A stretch of 64,000 nt of DNA from Saccharicrinis sp963677345 (GCA_963677345.2 CAXXLC010000028.1:310001-374000), one strand, 5' to 3'. Numbered from the stretch's first letter, positions 17,554 to 26,947 are shown. The notes: generated from the sequence alone by a model not told the origin. Made by a program: numbers and translations.

Positions 17554-17868
17554 TTATCCAACTAAAATATCTTCAATTTGAATTTGAGAAAATTGTTGAC
17601 GGTGACCATTTTTCTTTTTGTAACCTTTTCTTCTTTTCTTTTTGAAAACAATTACTTTATCACCTTTAACATGAGAAAGAACTTTAGCAGTTACTTTCGC
17701 ACCTTCAACAACAGGAGCACCTACTTTTACTTCTCCTTCATTGTCAATCAACATTACTTTGTCAAATTCAACAGCAGCTCCTTCTTCTGAAGCTAGACGG
17801 TGTACATAAATTTTGCTGTCTTTTTCTACTTTAAACTGCTGCCCTGCAATATCAACAATCGCGTACAT
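17554..17868 (-). CDS. rplU: 50S ribosomal protein L21
   Basis: The start MYAIVDIAGQQFKVEKDSKIYVHRL gives the usual length of 104 residues. An in-frame ATG further upstream (17925) would add 19 residues with no homology to L21, so I reject it. The basic C-terminal tract KKKRRKGYKKKNGHRQ binds 23S rRNA. It is the first gene of rplU-rpmA. The promoter element at 17957-17964 predicts a leader of about 80 nt. Confidence 0.97.
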   Translation of the reverse strand: MYAIVDIAGQQFKVEKDSKIYVHRLASEEGAAVEFDKVMLIDNEGEVKVGAPVVEGAKVTAKVLSHVKGDKVIVFKKKRRKGYKKKNGHRQQFSQIQIEDILVG

Positions 17869-17956
17869 AACAATTAAATTAAAATTATATCCAGGAGGCG
17901 GGCTTTTTCTCTCATTATCAGCCACTTTACCAAGCCTCTCAAGAAGTACTGGAGTG

Positions 17957-17964
17957 CAAAAGTA
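17957..17964 (-). promoter_or_regulatory. -7 promoter element of rplU-rpmA
   Basis: The minus strand reads TACTTTTG, matching TAnnTTTG. The identical octamer lies before hpt and the TonB receptor in this window, which supports it as a real -7 element. Confidence 0.6.
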
Positions 17965-18147
17965 TAAAATATATCTATACTCACAAAAAAAAATGCGTTA
18001 ATTCAATGAATCTCAACACAATTAAATATTTCTCAACAGAACATTTATGGATCATTTTACTCGTAAAAGAAACATATGCAACTTATATTTGTTTAGTATG
18101 TTAACATCAGATATCATATATATCGCCTGATGTTTAAAACAAATTGT

Positions 18148-18155
18148 TATATTTG
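18148..18155 (+). promoter_or_regulatory. -7 promoter element before the DUF151 gene
   Basis: TATATTTG matches TAnnTTTG, 48 nt before the ATG. A second identical TATATTTG lies at 18084-18091, so two tandem starts are possible. Confidence 0.45.
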
Positions 18156-18202
18156 TTTTATTATAGTAATGTTTTCCATACTTCGAAACACGAAGAAGAT
18201 TT

Positions 18203-18799
18203 ATGAGCAAAAAAAAGATTAAACTTAATATATTAGGTCTGTCTTATAGTCAAACACAATCTGGTGCATATGCATTAGTACTGGCGGAAGAAGAAGGTGA
18301 AAGAAGAATTCCGATTATCATTGGTGGAGTTGAAGCGCAATCTATTGCAATAAAACTGGAAGGTTTGGAGCCCCCCCGACCTCTGACCCACGATCTTTTC
18401 CTTAATTTTTCCAGAGCTTTTGAGATTGAAATTATTGAAGTTATCATCTATAAACTTGAAGAAGGAATATTCTATTCTGAATTGGTTTGCATAAAAGATG
18501 GTGAAGAAATAAGAATAGATTCAAGAACATCAGATGCAGTAGCACTTTCCCTAAGATTTAACTGTCCTATTTACACTTATGAATCTATTATTGAATCTGC
18601 AGGTATTATATTAGATGTTAATTCGGATCAGGAGGAAGAAATTGGCTCCAAAGACAAAAATAAATCAGGCGACAAAAACAAATATTCAAGTTTATCTATT
18701 GATGAATTGAATAAAATGCTTGATAACGCCATTAGTAAAGAAGACTATGAAAAAGCATCTGAAATTAGAGATGAAATTCAAAAAAGAAGCGCGTCTTAG
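18203..18799 (+). CDS. Bifunctional nuclease (DUF151) with C-terminal UVR motif
   Basis: The 198-residue protein has an N-terminal DUF151 domain (about residues 5-135: ILGLSYSQTQSGAYALVLAEE, RIPIIIGGVEAQSIAIKLEG, then RTSDAVALSLRFNCPIYT). A UvrB/UvrC interaction helix pair follows at about 164-196 (LSIDELNKMLDNAISKEDYEKASEIRDEI). DUF151 proteins are described as bifunctional nucleases; the UVR motif suggests contact with Uvr-type partners, which is inference. A low-complexity Ser/Lys/Asp linker joins the domains. It is followed after 29 nt by a nucleoside transporter, so the two are likely co-transcribed. Confidence 0.88.
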   Translation: MSKKKIKLNILGLSYSQTQSGAYALVLAEEEGERRIPIIIGGVEAQSIAIKLEGLEPPRPLTHDLFLNFSRAFEIEIIEVIIYKLEEGIFYSELVCIKDGEEIRIDSRTSDAVALSLRFNCPIYTYESIIESAGIILDVNSDQEEEIGSKDKNKSGDKNKYSSLSIDELNKMLDNAISKEDYEKASEIRDEIQKRSAS

Positions 18800-18828
18800 C
18801 ATTCTTCATTTATATTATTAATTTACCC

Positions 18829-20226
18829 ATGATCAAAAAAGTAATTTCTGTACTATTCGTTGCGATAGTATTAAGCACTCAATCTGCCCTGGCCTCATCT
18901 GTTGTAGAAACACAAATACATTCCAATTTTTCATTCCTTAGTTTACTAAGAGGAATTATAGGAATGGCGGTACTAATAGGGATAGCCTGGTTATTTAGCT
19001 CAAACAAAAAGGCTATTAATTGGAAAGCGATAGCAACAGGCCTGGGCATCCAACTATTATTGGCTGTATCTATATTGTACATTCCTTTTGTACAAGTGTT
19101 TTTTGAATTTGTAAGTAAGATATTCGTACAGGTTTTAAATTTCACAGAGGCTGGTACTTCATTTTTATTTAAAAGTTTTGGTGCAGGAGAAATCGAATCA
19201 CCTCTTTTAAATTTTGCAGTAACCATATTACCAACCATTATATTTTTCTCAGCCTTAACGAGTTTACTGTTTTATTATGGTATTATACAAAAGGTAGTGT
19301 ATGCTCTGGCCTGGGGAATGACTAAATTAATGAAACTTTCGGGTGCCGAAAGTTTATCTGTTGCCGGAAATATTTTTCTTGGCCAAACAGAATCTCCTTT
19401 AATGATAAAAGCATATCTCGAAAAAATGAACCGGTCAGAAATGCTATTGGTCATGTCTGGGGGTATGGCAACTTTAGCCGGGGGTGTTTTAGCTGTATAC
19501 ATTAAAATATTAGGCGCTGGCATTCCTGCTCAGGAAATTTTATATGCAAAACACTTACTTGCAGCATCCATAATGGCTGCTCCAGGAGTTGTTGTAATTT
19601 CAAAGATACTACTTCCTCAAACAGAAAAAATTAACAATGAAGTGGTTGTCAGCAAAGAAAAAATCGGAAAAAATGTATTAGATGCCATTTCTAACGGAAC
19701 ATCTGAAGGTTTAAAACTTGCAGTAAATGTAGGTGCCATGTTATTAGTATTCATCTCTTTTATTGCTATGATTAACTACATCTTTCTGAAAATTGGCTAC
19801 TATTCAGGATTAAATGAAGTTATAGCATCTGCAACATCGGGTGAATATCATGAACTGAGCCTTCAATTTATTCTTGGATATGCTTTCTCACCTATAATGT
19901 GGTTAATCGGTGTTTGCAGTGAAGACATTGACTTGGTAGGTAGAGTTTTGGGTGAAAAAATTATCATGACAGAATTTATTGGTTACGTTAGTTTAGGCGA
20001 TTTAAAAGAAGCCGGTGCTTTTGCCCAGCAAAAATCAGTATTAATTGCAACCTATGTTTTATGTGGATTTGCCAACTTTGCTTCAATAGGAATACAAATT
20101 GGGGGTATCGGAGCTCTGGCTCCAGGACAAAGAGTAACCTTAACTCAATTAGGTATGAAAGCTCTATTAGCAGGCACATTAGCATCTCTTCTGTCGGCCA
20201 CAATTGTTGGTATGATTTTAGGTTAA
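18829..20226 (+). CDS. Concentrative nucleoside transporter (CNT/NupC family)
   Basis: The 465-residue inner-membrane protein carries the CNT signature GQTESPLMIKAYLEKMNRSEML (about residues 184-206) followed by MSGGMATLAGGVLAVYIK. It also has the C-terminal GYVSLGDLKEAGAFAQQKSVLIATYVLCGFANFASIGIQIGGIG block. An N-terminal hydrophobic segment ending ALA may be a signal sequence, then about ten membrane segments follow. CNT proteins import nucleosides with H+ or Na+; the coupling ion is not read here. It follows the DUF151 gene closely and is closed by the hairpin at 20310-20334. Confidence 0.92.
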   Translation: MIKKVISVLFVAIVLSTQSALASSVVETQIHSNFSFLSLLRGIIGMAVLIGIAWLFSSNKKAINWKAIATGLGIQLLLAVSILYIPFVQVFFEFVSKIFVQVLNFTEAGTSFLFKSFGAGEIESPLLNFAVTILPTIIFFSALTSLLFYYGIIQKVVYALAWGMTKLMKLSGAESLSVAGNIFLGQTESPLMIKAYLEKMNRSEMLLVMSGGMATLAGGVLAVYIKILGAGIPAQEILYAKHLLAASIMAAPGVVVISKILLPQTEKINNEVVVSKEKIGKNVLDAISNGTSEGLKLAVNVGAMLLVFISFIAMINYIFLKIGYYSGLNEVIASATSGEYHELSLQFILGYAFSPIMWLIGVCSEDIDLVGRVLGEKIIMTEFIGYVSLGDLKEAGAFAQQKSVLIATYVLCGFANFASIGIQIGGIGALAPGQRVTLTQLGMKALLAGTLASLLSATIVGMILG

Positions 20227-20309
20227 AAAAGCTAAAGATTAAAAAGAGTAACCTACACATTCATGGAGTATACTCAACAGGTAATCAATCTTATTCATAA
20301 AAATTAATC

Positions 20310-20334
20310 AAAAGCCACTGTTCACGTGGCTTTT
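20310..20334 (+). terminator. Terminator of the nucleoside transporter gene
   Basis: AAAAGCCAC (20310-20318) pairs with GTGGCTTTT (20326-20334) around a 7-nt loop, followed by more T residues. Confidence 0.88.
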
Positions 20335-20337
20335 TTT

Positions 20338-20390
20338 TATAATTTAGGTGTAATATAATAATTCATCTCATGTAATTAACCTAAATTATA
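20338..20390 (+). promoter_or_regulatory. 12-bp perfect inverted repeat before the GNAT-like gene
   Basis: TATAATTTAGGT (20338-20349) is matched perfectly by ACCTAAATTATA (20379-20390), 5 nt before the ATG at 20396, with a 29-nt spacer. It could be an operator or a leader stem that covers the ribosome site. No regulator is adjacent, so the role is open. Confidence 0.4.
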
Positions 20391-20395
20391 CACGC

Positions 20396-21058
20396 ATGAA
20401 TTCATTTGATTATACGATAAATTACCATATGCAATCTGATCTTGATGATGAAAATCCAGATAGATATGTCAATAATTACGAAGCAGAGATACTCGTTTAC
20501 AAGCCTTCTGGTGAACTCATTAAAATTGGAAGATTATTATTTAGTACAATCTTAATCAACCAGGTCATTGAGCAAAATTACGACCTGTTTCACGTTTTTG
20601 ATTCTTCATCAAGCATTTTAGATTTTGGACTTGAATTCATTGATTTTGACAATGAAGAATACAATGAACATTTTATGAAATATGCCGACAGGGATATGTA
20701 CCTGGAAAACATATGCTTAATTACCGAATATGAATTAATACCGGCTTTCAGAGGTAAAAACCTTGGGGGTAAAATACTCAAGGATCTATATACCAGGTTT
20801 GGGAATGGAGTTGGAGCCATTATTATAAACTCAACTCCTTTTCAACAAACTATTATGAATAATATTAATGAAGATGAATACGAAGAAGATGACTTTTTAA
20901 AGGCCTTGACTTTTGAAGATGCTGAATTTGATGAAGAAACAGCGCAGTTAAAGATCAAAGCTTTTTTTCAAAGGTCAGGATTTAAATACCTAACAAATAA
21001 TTACTTTTATATCAATACTCATTTTCAGCAACCAAAACTCATGGCTGCTGATTGGTAA
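20396..21058 (+). CDS. GNAT-like acyltransferase-fold protein, function unknown
   Basis: The 220-residue acidic protein has a probable GNAT core. ELIPAFRGKNLGGKILKDLYTRFG (about 118-141) resembles the acetyl-CoA-binding motif A (R-G-x-x-L/G-G), and FFQRSGFKYLTNNYFYIN near the C-terminus resembles the closing GF strand. The first 90 residues contain strand-rich Asp/Glu-rich sequence that I do not recognise. It has no signal peptide. It stands alone: an inverted repeat lies just before the start, and a strong hairpin is shared with convergent aroK after it. The acetyltransferase call is by motif only. Confidence 0.6.
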   Translation: MNSFDYTINYHMQSDLDDENPDRYVNNYEAEILVYKPSGELIKIGRLLFSTILINQVIEQNYDLFHVFDSSSSILDFGLEFIDFDNEEYNEHFMKYADRDMYLENICLITEYELIPAFRGKNLGGKILKDLYTRFGNGVGAIIINSTPFQQTIMNNINEDEYEEDDFLKALTFEDAEFDEETAQLKIKAFFQRSGFKYLTNNYFYINTHFQQPKLMAADW

Positions 21059-21084
21059 CAAAGCTATCCGAGGATAGCTTTGTT
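21057..21084. terminator. Bidirectional terminator
   Basis: A 13-bp perfect stem AACAAAGCTATCC/GGATAGCTTTGTT lies between the convergent GNAT-like gene and aroK. It overlaps the GNAT stop codon. Confidence 0.85.
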
Positions 21085-21092
21085 AACTTTAT

Positions 21093-21608
21093 TTAATGTG
21101 CTGTACGCTTTATCACATTCACAAAATCCTCAACCTGCCACACGGTTCCGTCTGCTACTACTTTAGCTTTCAGATAGTGAGCCTCCCTCTCATTAAGCTT
21201 ATCTGAAATAAAATTCAACAATTCCTCCCCGTTTTTATTAGCAACTAAAGGGCGCTGTGATTTTGAGCCAGTCAATCTTTCATTTAAAACTGCAGGCTCT
21301 AACTTTAAATAGATAGTTAAACCTGTAGCATTCATTACATCCATATTATCATAATAACAAGGAGTTCCACCTCCCGCTCCTATTATTACTCTATCAAAAT
21401 CACTAACCTCACGCAAACAATTCGCTTCTATCTCCCTGAAACCATCCTCTCCTTTATCTTCAAATATCTGAGATATTGTTTTATGATATTTATGTTCGAT
21501 AAAATGATCCAGGTCCAGGAAACTCCATCCCAGGGCATCAGCCAGCCATCGTCCCATCGTGGACTTTCCACTACCCATAAAACCAATTAAATAAACTCTG
21601 GATACCAT
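21093..21608 (-). CDS. aroK: Shikimate kinase
   Basis: The start MVSRVYLIGFMGSGKSTMG gives 171 residues, the normal size. The P-loop is GFMGSGKST (9-17). Shikimate-binding residues are seen in FLDLDHFIE and GAGGGTPCY, and the lid arginines in RLTGSKSQRPLV. It phosphorylates shikimate in the aromatic amino-acid pathway. In-frame ATGs upstream would overlap parC and add no conserved sequence. The ATG is 1 nt from the parC stop, so parC and aroK are probably translationally coupled. Confidence 0.95.
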   Translation of the reverse strand: MVSRVYLIGFMGSGKSTMGRWLADALGWSFLDLDHFIEHKYHKTISQIFEDKGEDGFREIEANCLREVSDFDRVIIGAGGGTPCYYDNMDVMNATGLTIYLKLEPAVLNERLTGSKSQRPLVANKNGEELLNFISDKLNEREAHYLKAKVVADGTVWQVEDFVNVIKRTAH

Positions 21609-21609
21609 A

Positions 21610-24246
21610 TTAAAACAATGACATTTGGTTTTCATCCTCTTCTTCCAAAGTATTATGGTCATCCACAGAATCAGCCTCCTCTTCTGGTTGAGGCTTGGTA
21701 ATTAAAGGTTCAAGCTCATTGATTTTCGACACCTGATAAGTTGTTAATCGTTTACCCCTGGCTTTAACACTCTTTACTCCAATAAACTCATCTACCTCAA
21801 CAATCATCTTATCTTTTTCTTTATCCTCTCCTCCAAACTTAACTTCAAGACGCGGGTAATCAATATTTGTAACTCTTACAAGATAAGATTTTGAGTTATC
21901 TCCAATAAAACTTTGTGGTTTCATTGATGGTTCGAGCTGGAATCTTTTCAGGTAATAATATTTTTGATCTGCATCATAATATGCTACGGACCACACTTTA
22001 TCCTGATTATATTTTTCAATAATTAAGATATTATCTTCATAATGGTTTGTTAAATCGAAGTTTGTATGATAGTAATTCCCGTCCTTAGTAAGCACCAAAA
22101 TTAAATCGTCGGCATGAAACTCTCCAAGATAATTACCTCTGACATCAGAATTAATTCTTAGCACATCAGGGTCAAACCATATTTTTCTTCCTCCAAGAGT
22201 TGAAACGCCTTTTTTACGCAATACTACTTTTTGAACTTCATGCTTGGTAAGAATATTACCCATTGCGCCCCTTCCCTTAATAGCCAGTTCGGCCATATCG
22301 TAATCAAAGATTAAATTACGAATACGAGCTTTAGGTCGCAATACTACTTTTAAAATTTCTGCTTCACCGTTAGGATTTGCACTAAAGTAAAGTACATCGG
22401 AGCCTTTAGTACCTTTTGTTACATCATACTCTTTATCTCTGGTAATTCCGGTAACAGCAAAGCGTTTTACATAGGTAGCTCCCGATTTACCATCTCTGTA
22501 AACTACATTATAAATAGTTCGTTTATCACTCTTTTTAAATACTGCTAAATGAATAACTCCTTTTCCGATAAAAGCTTTTTCAGAAACTTTGGTAATCAAA
22601 TACCTACCATCTTTATAAAAGATGATAATATCATCTATATCTGAGCAATCGCATACAAATTCATCCCTGCGCAGTGATGTACCCATAAAACCCTCATCGC
22701 GATTGATATATAGTTTTTCATTTTTAACAACAACCTTGCTTGCTTCAATATTTTCAAAACTTCTGATCTCTGTTTGACGGGTAAAATTTTTGCCGTAAGT
22801 TTTTTTAATATGTTTGAAATAGTTGATTGAATAAGGAATGATATGTTCAAGATTATATGCTATTTGTTCTAATTCTTCTTCAAGAGATGCAATATATTCA
22901 TCTGCTTTATTAGAATCAAAACGAGATATTCTTTTAATCCTTATTTCGGTAAGTTTAATAATATCATCACGAGTAACTTCTCTTCTCAGATTTCCTTTAA
23001 AAGGCTCTAAACCATGATCAATAGTTTGAATAATAGCCTCCATAGTTTCACAATTTTCAATCTTTTGATAGATTTTATTTTCAATAAAAATCCTTTCCAA
23101 AGATGCAAAATGCCAGGCCTCTTCAAGCTCACCCCTTCTAATCTCCAGTTCACGTGTTAATAAATGAACAGTATGATCCGTATTTTTTCTTAAAACTTCT
23201 GAAACCCCGATAAACTTGGGAGTATTATCTTCAATAAGACAGCAGTTGGGTGATATAGAAACTTCACAATCTGTAAATGCATATAGAGCATCGATTGTTT
23301 TATCGGTAGACACGCCGTTTGGAAGATGAATCAATATTTCAACATTCTCAGCAGTGTTATCATCTATTTTCTTAATCTTAATCTTACCCTTTTCGTTGGC
23401 CTTTAAAATAGAATCAATCAAAGTACCGGTATTCTTTCCGTAGGGTATATCGGTAATATTAAGGGTTCTGTTATCTTGTTTAACAATTTTAGCACGAACT
23501 TTAACGGCTCCACCTCTTAATCCGTCATTGTACTTTGATACATCAACCATACCCCCGGTTGGGAAGTCGGGATATATTTCAAAACCTTTTCCTTCCAGGT
23601 GTGCCACAGAAGCATCAATCAACTCGTTAAAGTTATGAGGCAATATTTTTGAAGCGAGCCCTACAGCAATACCTTCAACACCCTGAGCCAGAAGCAAGGG
23701 AAATTTTACCGGTAAGGTAATAGGTTCTTTATTACGGCCATCGTAACTCATTTTCCACAGTGTAGTTTTAGGATTAAACACTACTTCCTGTGCAAATTTT
23801 GTTAAACGGGCCTCAATATAACGAGGTGCAGCAGCTCCATCACCAGTAGCCACATTACCCCAGTTACCCTGCATATCTATCAACAGGTTTTTTTGACCTA
23901 ATTGCACTAATGCATCACCTATAGAGGCATCTCCATGAGGGTGAAATTGCATGGTAAATCCAATGATGTTGGCTACCTTGTTATAGCGCCCGTCATCCAT
24001 ACGACGCATAGCATGTAGTATTCTTCGCTGCACCGGTTTTAATCCATCATTAATATGAGGAACCGCACGTTCAAGAATAACATACGAGGCATAATCTAAA
24101 AACCAACCTTTAAACATACCACCCAGGTGCGATATCTTTACATCAGTATTTTGTTCTTCGAAAGTATTACCTTCCTGACCGGGATTATTTTCCTCAGGGT
24201 TTAGGTTTGTTTCTTCGTCGTTTGGGGTATTTATATTTTCACTCAT
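21610..24246 (-). CDS. parC: DNA topoisomerase IV subunit A (ParC/GyrA family)
   Basis: The 878-residue type IIA subunit has an acidic N-terminal extension of about 40 residues, the quinolone-pocket HPHGDASIGDAL (102-113), and the catalytic Tyr143 in APRYIEARLT. A long C-terminal beta-pinwheel has no clear GyrA-box (QRRGGKG). It cuts and rejoins DNA with ParE. The absence of the GyrA-box and the direct linkage to parE (27-nt gap) favour topoisomerase IV over gyrase. It is followed immediately by aroK. Confidence 0.93.
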   Translation of the reverse strand: MSENINTPNDEETNLNPEENNPGQEGNTFEEQNTDVKISHLGGMFKGWFLDYASYVILERAVPHINDGLKPVQRRILHAMRRMDDGRYNKVANIIGFTMQFHPHGDASIGDALVQLGQKNLLIDMQGNWGNVATGDGAAAPRYIEARLTKFAQEVVFNPKTTLWKMSYDGRNKEPITLPVKFPLLLAQGVEGIAVGLASKILPHNFNELIDASVAHLEGKGFEIYPDFPTGGMVDVSKYNDGLRGGAVKVRAKIVKQDNRTLNITDIPYGKNTGTLIDSILKANEKGKIKIKKIDDNTAENVEILIHLPNGVSTDKTIDALYAFTDCEVSISPNCCLIEDNTPKFIGVSEVLRKNTDHTVHLLTRELEIRRGELEEAWHFASLERIFIENKIYQKIENCETMEAIIQTIDHGLEPFKGNLRREVTRDDIIKLTEIRIKRISRFDSNKADEYIASLEEELEQIAYNLEHIIPYSINYFKHIKKTYGKNFTRQTEIRSFENIEASKVVVKNEKLYINRDEGFMGTSLRRDEFVCDCSDIDDIIIFYKDGRYLITKVSEKAFIGKGVIHLAVFKKSDKRTIYNVVYRDGKSGATYVKRFAVTGITRDKEYDVTKGTKGSDVLYFSANPNGEAEILKVVLRPKARIRNLIFDYDMAELAIKGRGAMGNILTKHEVQKVVLRKKGVSTLGGRKIWFDPDVLRINSDVRGNYLGEFHADDLILVLTKDGNYYHTNFDLTNHYEDNILIIEKYNQDKVWSVAYYDADQKYYYLKRFQLEPSMKPQSFIGDNSKSYLVRVTNIDYPRLEVKFGGEDKEKDKMIVEVDEFIGVKSVKARGKRLTTYQVSKINELEPLITKPQPEEEADSVDDHNTLEEEDENQMSLF

Positions 24247-24273
24247 GCTTACAACTGCATTATATTGTTTATA

Positions 24274-26106
24274 CTATGCCAGGTCTTCTTCTACAACAAG
24301 ATTATCAATAATAAAAGTCTGTCTGTCAGGGGTATTCTTACCCATATAAAAAGAAAGTAACTGCTGCACGGCATCTTCTTTCTTCATTCTTACAGGCTCC
24401 AATCGAATATCTTTACCGATAAAGTGTTTAAACTCATCAGGACTAATTTCTCCCAAACCTTTAAACCTTGTAATTTCAGGATTTGCTCCTAACTGTTTTA
24501 TTGCTTTAAGTTTTTCATCTTCTGAATAGCAATACATTGTTTTTTTCTTATTCCTGACCCTGAACAATGGTGTTTGAAGAATATACAAGTGACCATTCTT
24601 TACCAGTTCAGGAAAAAACTGTAAGAAAAATGTAATCAATAACAACCTGATGTGCATTCCATCCACATCGGCATCGGTAGCTATAATTACATGATTATAT
24701 CTTAATGTTTCCAGTCCATCTTCTATATTTAAAGCGGCTTGCAGTAAGTTAAACTCCTCATTTTCATACACAATTTTCCTTGTTAACCCATAGGAGTTTA
24801 AAGGCTTACCTTTCAAACTGAATACAGCCTGGCTATTTACACTACGAGCTTTGGTAATAGACCCACTGGCAGAATCACCCTCGGTAATAAAAATTGAAGA
24901 AAGGGAAGCTGCTTCATTATTAGAATTGTAATGAACTCTACAGTCTCTTAACTTTTTATTGTGCAAACTTACTTTTTTTGCCCGCTCCTTAGCCAGTTTT
25001 TGAATACCCGAAATTGCTTTTCGTTCTTTTTCCGATTCAAGAATCTTCCTCATTAATAGTTCGGCAGTTTCGGTATTTCTATGCAAGAAATTATCAAGTT
25101 CCTTTTTAATAAAATCGGAAACATAATTTCGTACTGACGGCCCATTAGGCCCCATATCTTTGGATCCTAATTTTGTTTTGGTCTGAGATTCAAAGACAGG
25201 CTCTTCAATTTTTATACTTATGGCAGCAATAACACCTGTTCTAATATCTGAAACATCAAAATTTTTATTATAAAACTCACGTATTGTTTTTACTAAAGCT
25301 TCACGAAATGCCAACTGATGCGTTCCTCCCTGAGTTGTATGCTGACCGTTTACAAAAGTATAATACTCCTCGCCATACTGGTTACCATGCGTAAATGCTA
25401 CTTCAAGATCTTCTGTTTGAAGATGAATCATTGGATACACTCCAGGGGAAGTCATGTTTTCATGTAGTAAGTCCAGCAGTCCATTCTTTGACTTAAAAAC
25501 TGTTCCATTATAATGAATTGCCAAACCAGCATTTAAATAGGTATAGTTTTTTAATAAAGACTCGATATATTCATCCCTGAATACATATTTTTCAAAAATA
25601 TCTACATCCGGTTGAAAAGAAACAAAGGTACCATTAGCTTCTGTTGTGGATTCCACCTCATATTCATGAACAACATTACCCTGGGAAAAGTCAACTTTTT
25701 TACATTCACCCTCTCTGAATGCTGTAACCGTAAATTTAGTAGATAATGCATTTACGGCTTTAATACCCACTCCATTAAGACCTACTGACTTTTTGAAAAC
25801 CTTAGAGTCGTATTTTGCACCTGTATTCATTTTTGAGGCCACATCAATTACCTTACCTAAAGGTATACCCCTTCCATAATCACGAATAGTGACAATTCCA
25901 TCAACAACTGTAACCTCTATCTTTTTACCAAACCCCATCATATACTCATCAATAGAGTTATCCATCACCTCTTTTAGCAACACATAAATACCATCATCTG
26001 AATATGTTCCATCACCCAACTTACCAATATACATCCCTGGACGTTTTCTGATATGTTCTTTCCAGTCTAAGGTTCTAATGGCATCTTCTGAATACTGTTG
26101 TGACAT
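24274..26106 (-). CDS. parE: DNA topoisomerase IV subunit B
   Basis: The 610-residue GHKL ATPase subunit has VLLKEVMDNSIDEYMMG with the Mg-binding Asn, the DYGRGIP and KSVGLNGVGIKAVNAL nucleotide loops, the transducer SQTKTKLGS loop, and a TOPRIM domain with FITEGDSASGSI and TDADVDGMHIR. It supplies ATP-driven strand passage for ParC. It is the first gene of parE-parC-aroK. A -7 element is seen at 26165-26172, and a gene-free kilobase with a repeat array lies upstream. Confidence 0.95.
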   Translation of the reverse strand: MSQQYSEDAIRTLDWKEHIRKRPGMYIGKLGDGTYSDDGIYVLLKEVMDNSIDEYMMGFGKKIEVTVVDGIVTIRDYGRGIPLGKVIDVASKMNTGAKYDSKVFKKSVGLNGVGIKAVNALSTKFTVTAFREGECKKVDFSQGNVVHEYEVESTTEANGTFVSFQPDVDIFEKYVFRDEYIESLLKNYTYLNAGLAIHYNGTVFKSKNGLLDLLHENMTSPGVYPMIHLQTEDLEVAFTHGNQYGEEYYTFVNGQHTTQGGTHQLAFREALVKTIREFYNKNFDVSDIRTGVIAAISIKIEEPVFESQTKTKLGSKDMGPNGPSVRNYVSDFIKKELDNFLHRNTETAELLMRKILESEKERKAISGIQKLAKERAKKVSLHNKKLRDCRVHYNSNNEAASLSSIFITEGDSASGSITKARSVNSQAVFSLKGKPLNSYGLTRKIVYENEEFNLLQAALNIEDGLETLRYNHVIIATDADVDGMHIRLLLITFFLQFFPELVKNGHLYILQTPLFRVRNKKKTMYCYSEDEKLKAIKQLGANPEITRFKGLGEISPDEFKHFIGKDIRLEPVRMKKEDAVQQLLSFYMGKNTPDRQTFIIDNLVVEEDLA

Positions 26107-26164
26107 AATTTTATGAGATTTAATTTTTTTATAAAGTATGGATGGATTAAAAATAAAATTCCTC

Positions 26165-26172
26165 CAAATATA
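26165..26172 (-). promoter_or_regulatory. -7 promoter element of parE-parC-aroK
   Basis: The minus strand reads TATATTTG, matching TAnnTTTG, about 58 nt before the parE ATG. No convincing -33 element is seen. Confidence 0.4.
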
Positions 26173-26373
26173 ATTAATTCGGCATTTTTATGGTAATACT
26201 TTTTTCAACAGATAAATATCAGCAATCAATTTATTAACACAACACACTACATATCAATGGTCAACAAAATAAAACTTTAAACAAAGTAAATTGAGCAAAA
26301 TAAAAAACTTTAAATTCATCAACTCACTAGCTAAATAACAGTCTGCAGTTCATAAGATGAAACAAGTTATTTA

Positions 26374-26776
26374 TCGCAGTTGTGTTTAATGGTATTTCTA
26401 AACAGAAATAGCTTCTCGCAGTTGTGTTTGATGGTATTTCCAGACGAAAATAGCTTCTCGCAGCTGTGTTTGATGGTATTTCCAGACGAAAATAGCTTCT
26501 CGCAGCTGTGTTTGATGGTATTTCTAAACGGAAATAGCTTCTCGCAGTTGTGTTTGATGGTATTTCTAAACGGAAATAGCTTCTCGCAGCTGTGTTTGAT
26601 GGTATTTCTAAACGGAAATAGCTTCTCGCAGTTGTGTTTGATGGTATTTCTAAACGGAAATAGCTTCTCGCAGTTGTGTTTGATGGTATTTCCAAACAGA
26701 AATAGCTTCTCGCAGCTATGTTTGATGGTATTTCCAAACAGAAATAGCTTCTCGCAGCTATGTTTGATGGTATTTC
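26374..26776. repeat. Tandem array of a 42-bp unit, nine full copies plus 25 bp
   Basis: Copies start every 42 nt from 26374 to 26710, with a partial one at 26752. There are no spacers, so this is not CRISPR. Each unit contains a short palindrome, TATTTC-N6-GAAATA. Changes between copies fall mostly in its 6-nt loop (TAAACA, CAGACG, TAAACG, CAAACA) and at one CAGTTG/CAGCTG/CAGCTA site, while the arms are kept (two copies have one arm change). Because 42 is a multiple of 3, both strands read as long open frames with 14-residue repeats. Neither has a start, composition or homology that suggests a protein. The rest of the gap (26107-27114) is AT-rich, with two terminators near the far end. Confidence 0.93.
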
Positions 26777-26917
26777 AAATGCAATCTTGTACCAAATAAC
26801 AAAGCGACACACCTAAACATCATCCTAAAAACATCATTTATTAATCAGAAACGACATACTACGTTTGTGTAATTACAATTACTCCAGAACACTTAATTAT
26901 AAAGCACAACATATTAA

Positions 26918-26947
26918 AAAACGGATTCATATTTATGAATCCGTTTT
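26918..26947. terminator. Hairpin terminator in the intergenic kilobase
   Basis: AAAACGGATTCATA (26918-26931) pairs with TATGAATCCGTTTT (26934-26947). It is symmetrical and can act in either direction. It lies between the 42-bp array and the MutS-like gene and may insulate the array. Confidence 0.6.

Noticed and set aside
26374..26776. CRISPR array
   Set aside because: Units are contiguous with no unique spacers, and no cas gene is nearby. The 21-bp array also lacks the repeat/spacer pattern.
26327..26812. Long open frames on both strands over the 42-bp array (139 and 161 residues)
   Set aside because: The period is a multiple of 3, so any unit without stops yields open frames. Both strands are open at once, the plus-strand frame begins with TTG, and there is no ribosome site or signal peptide.
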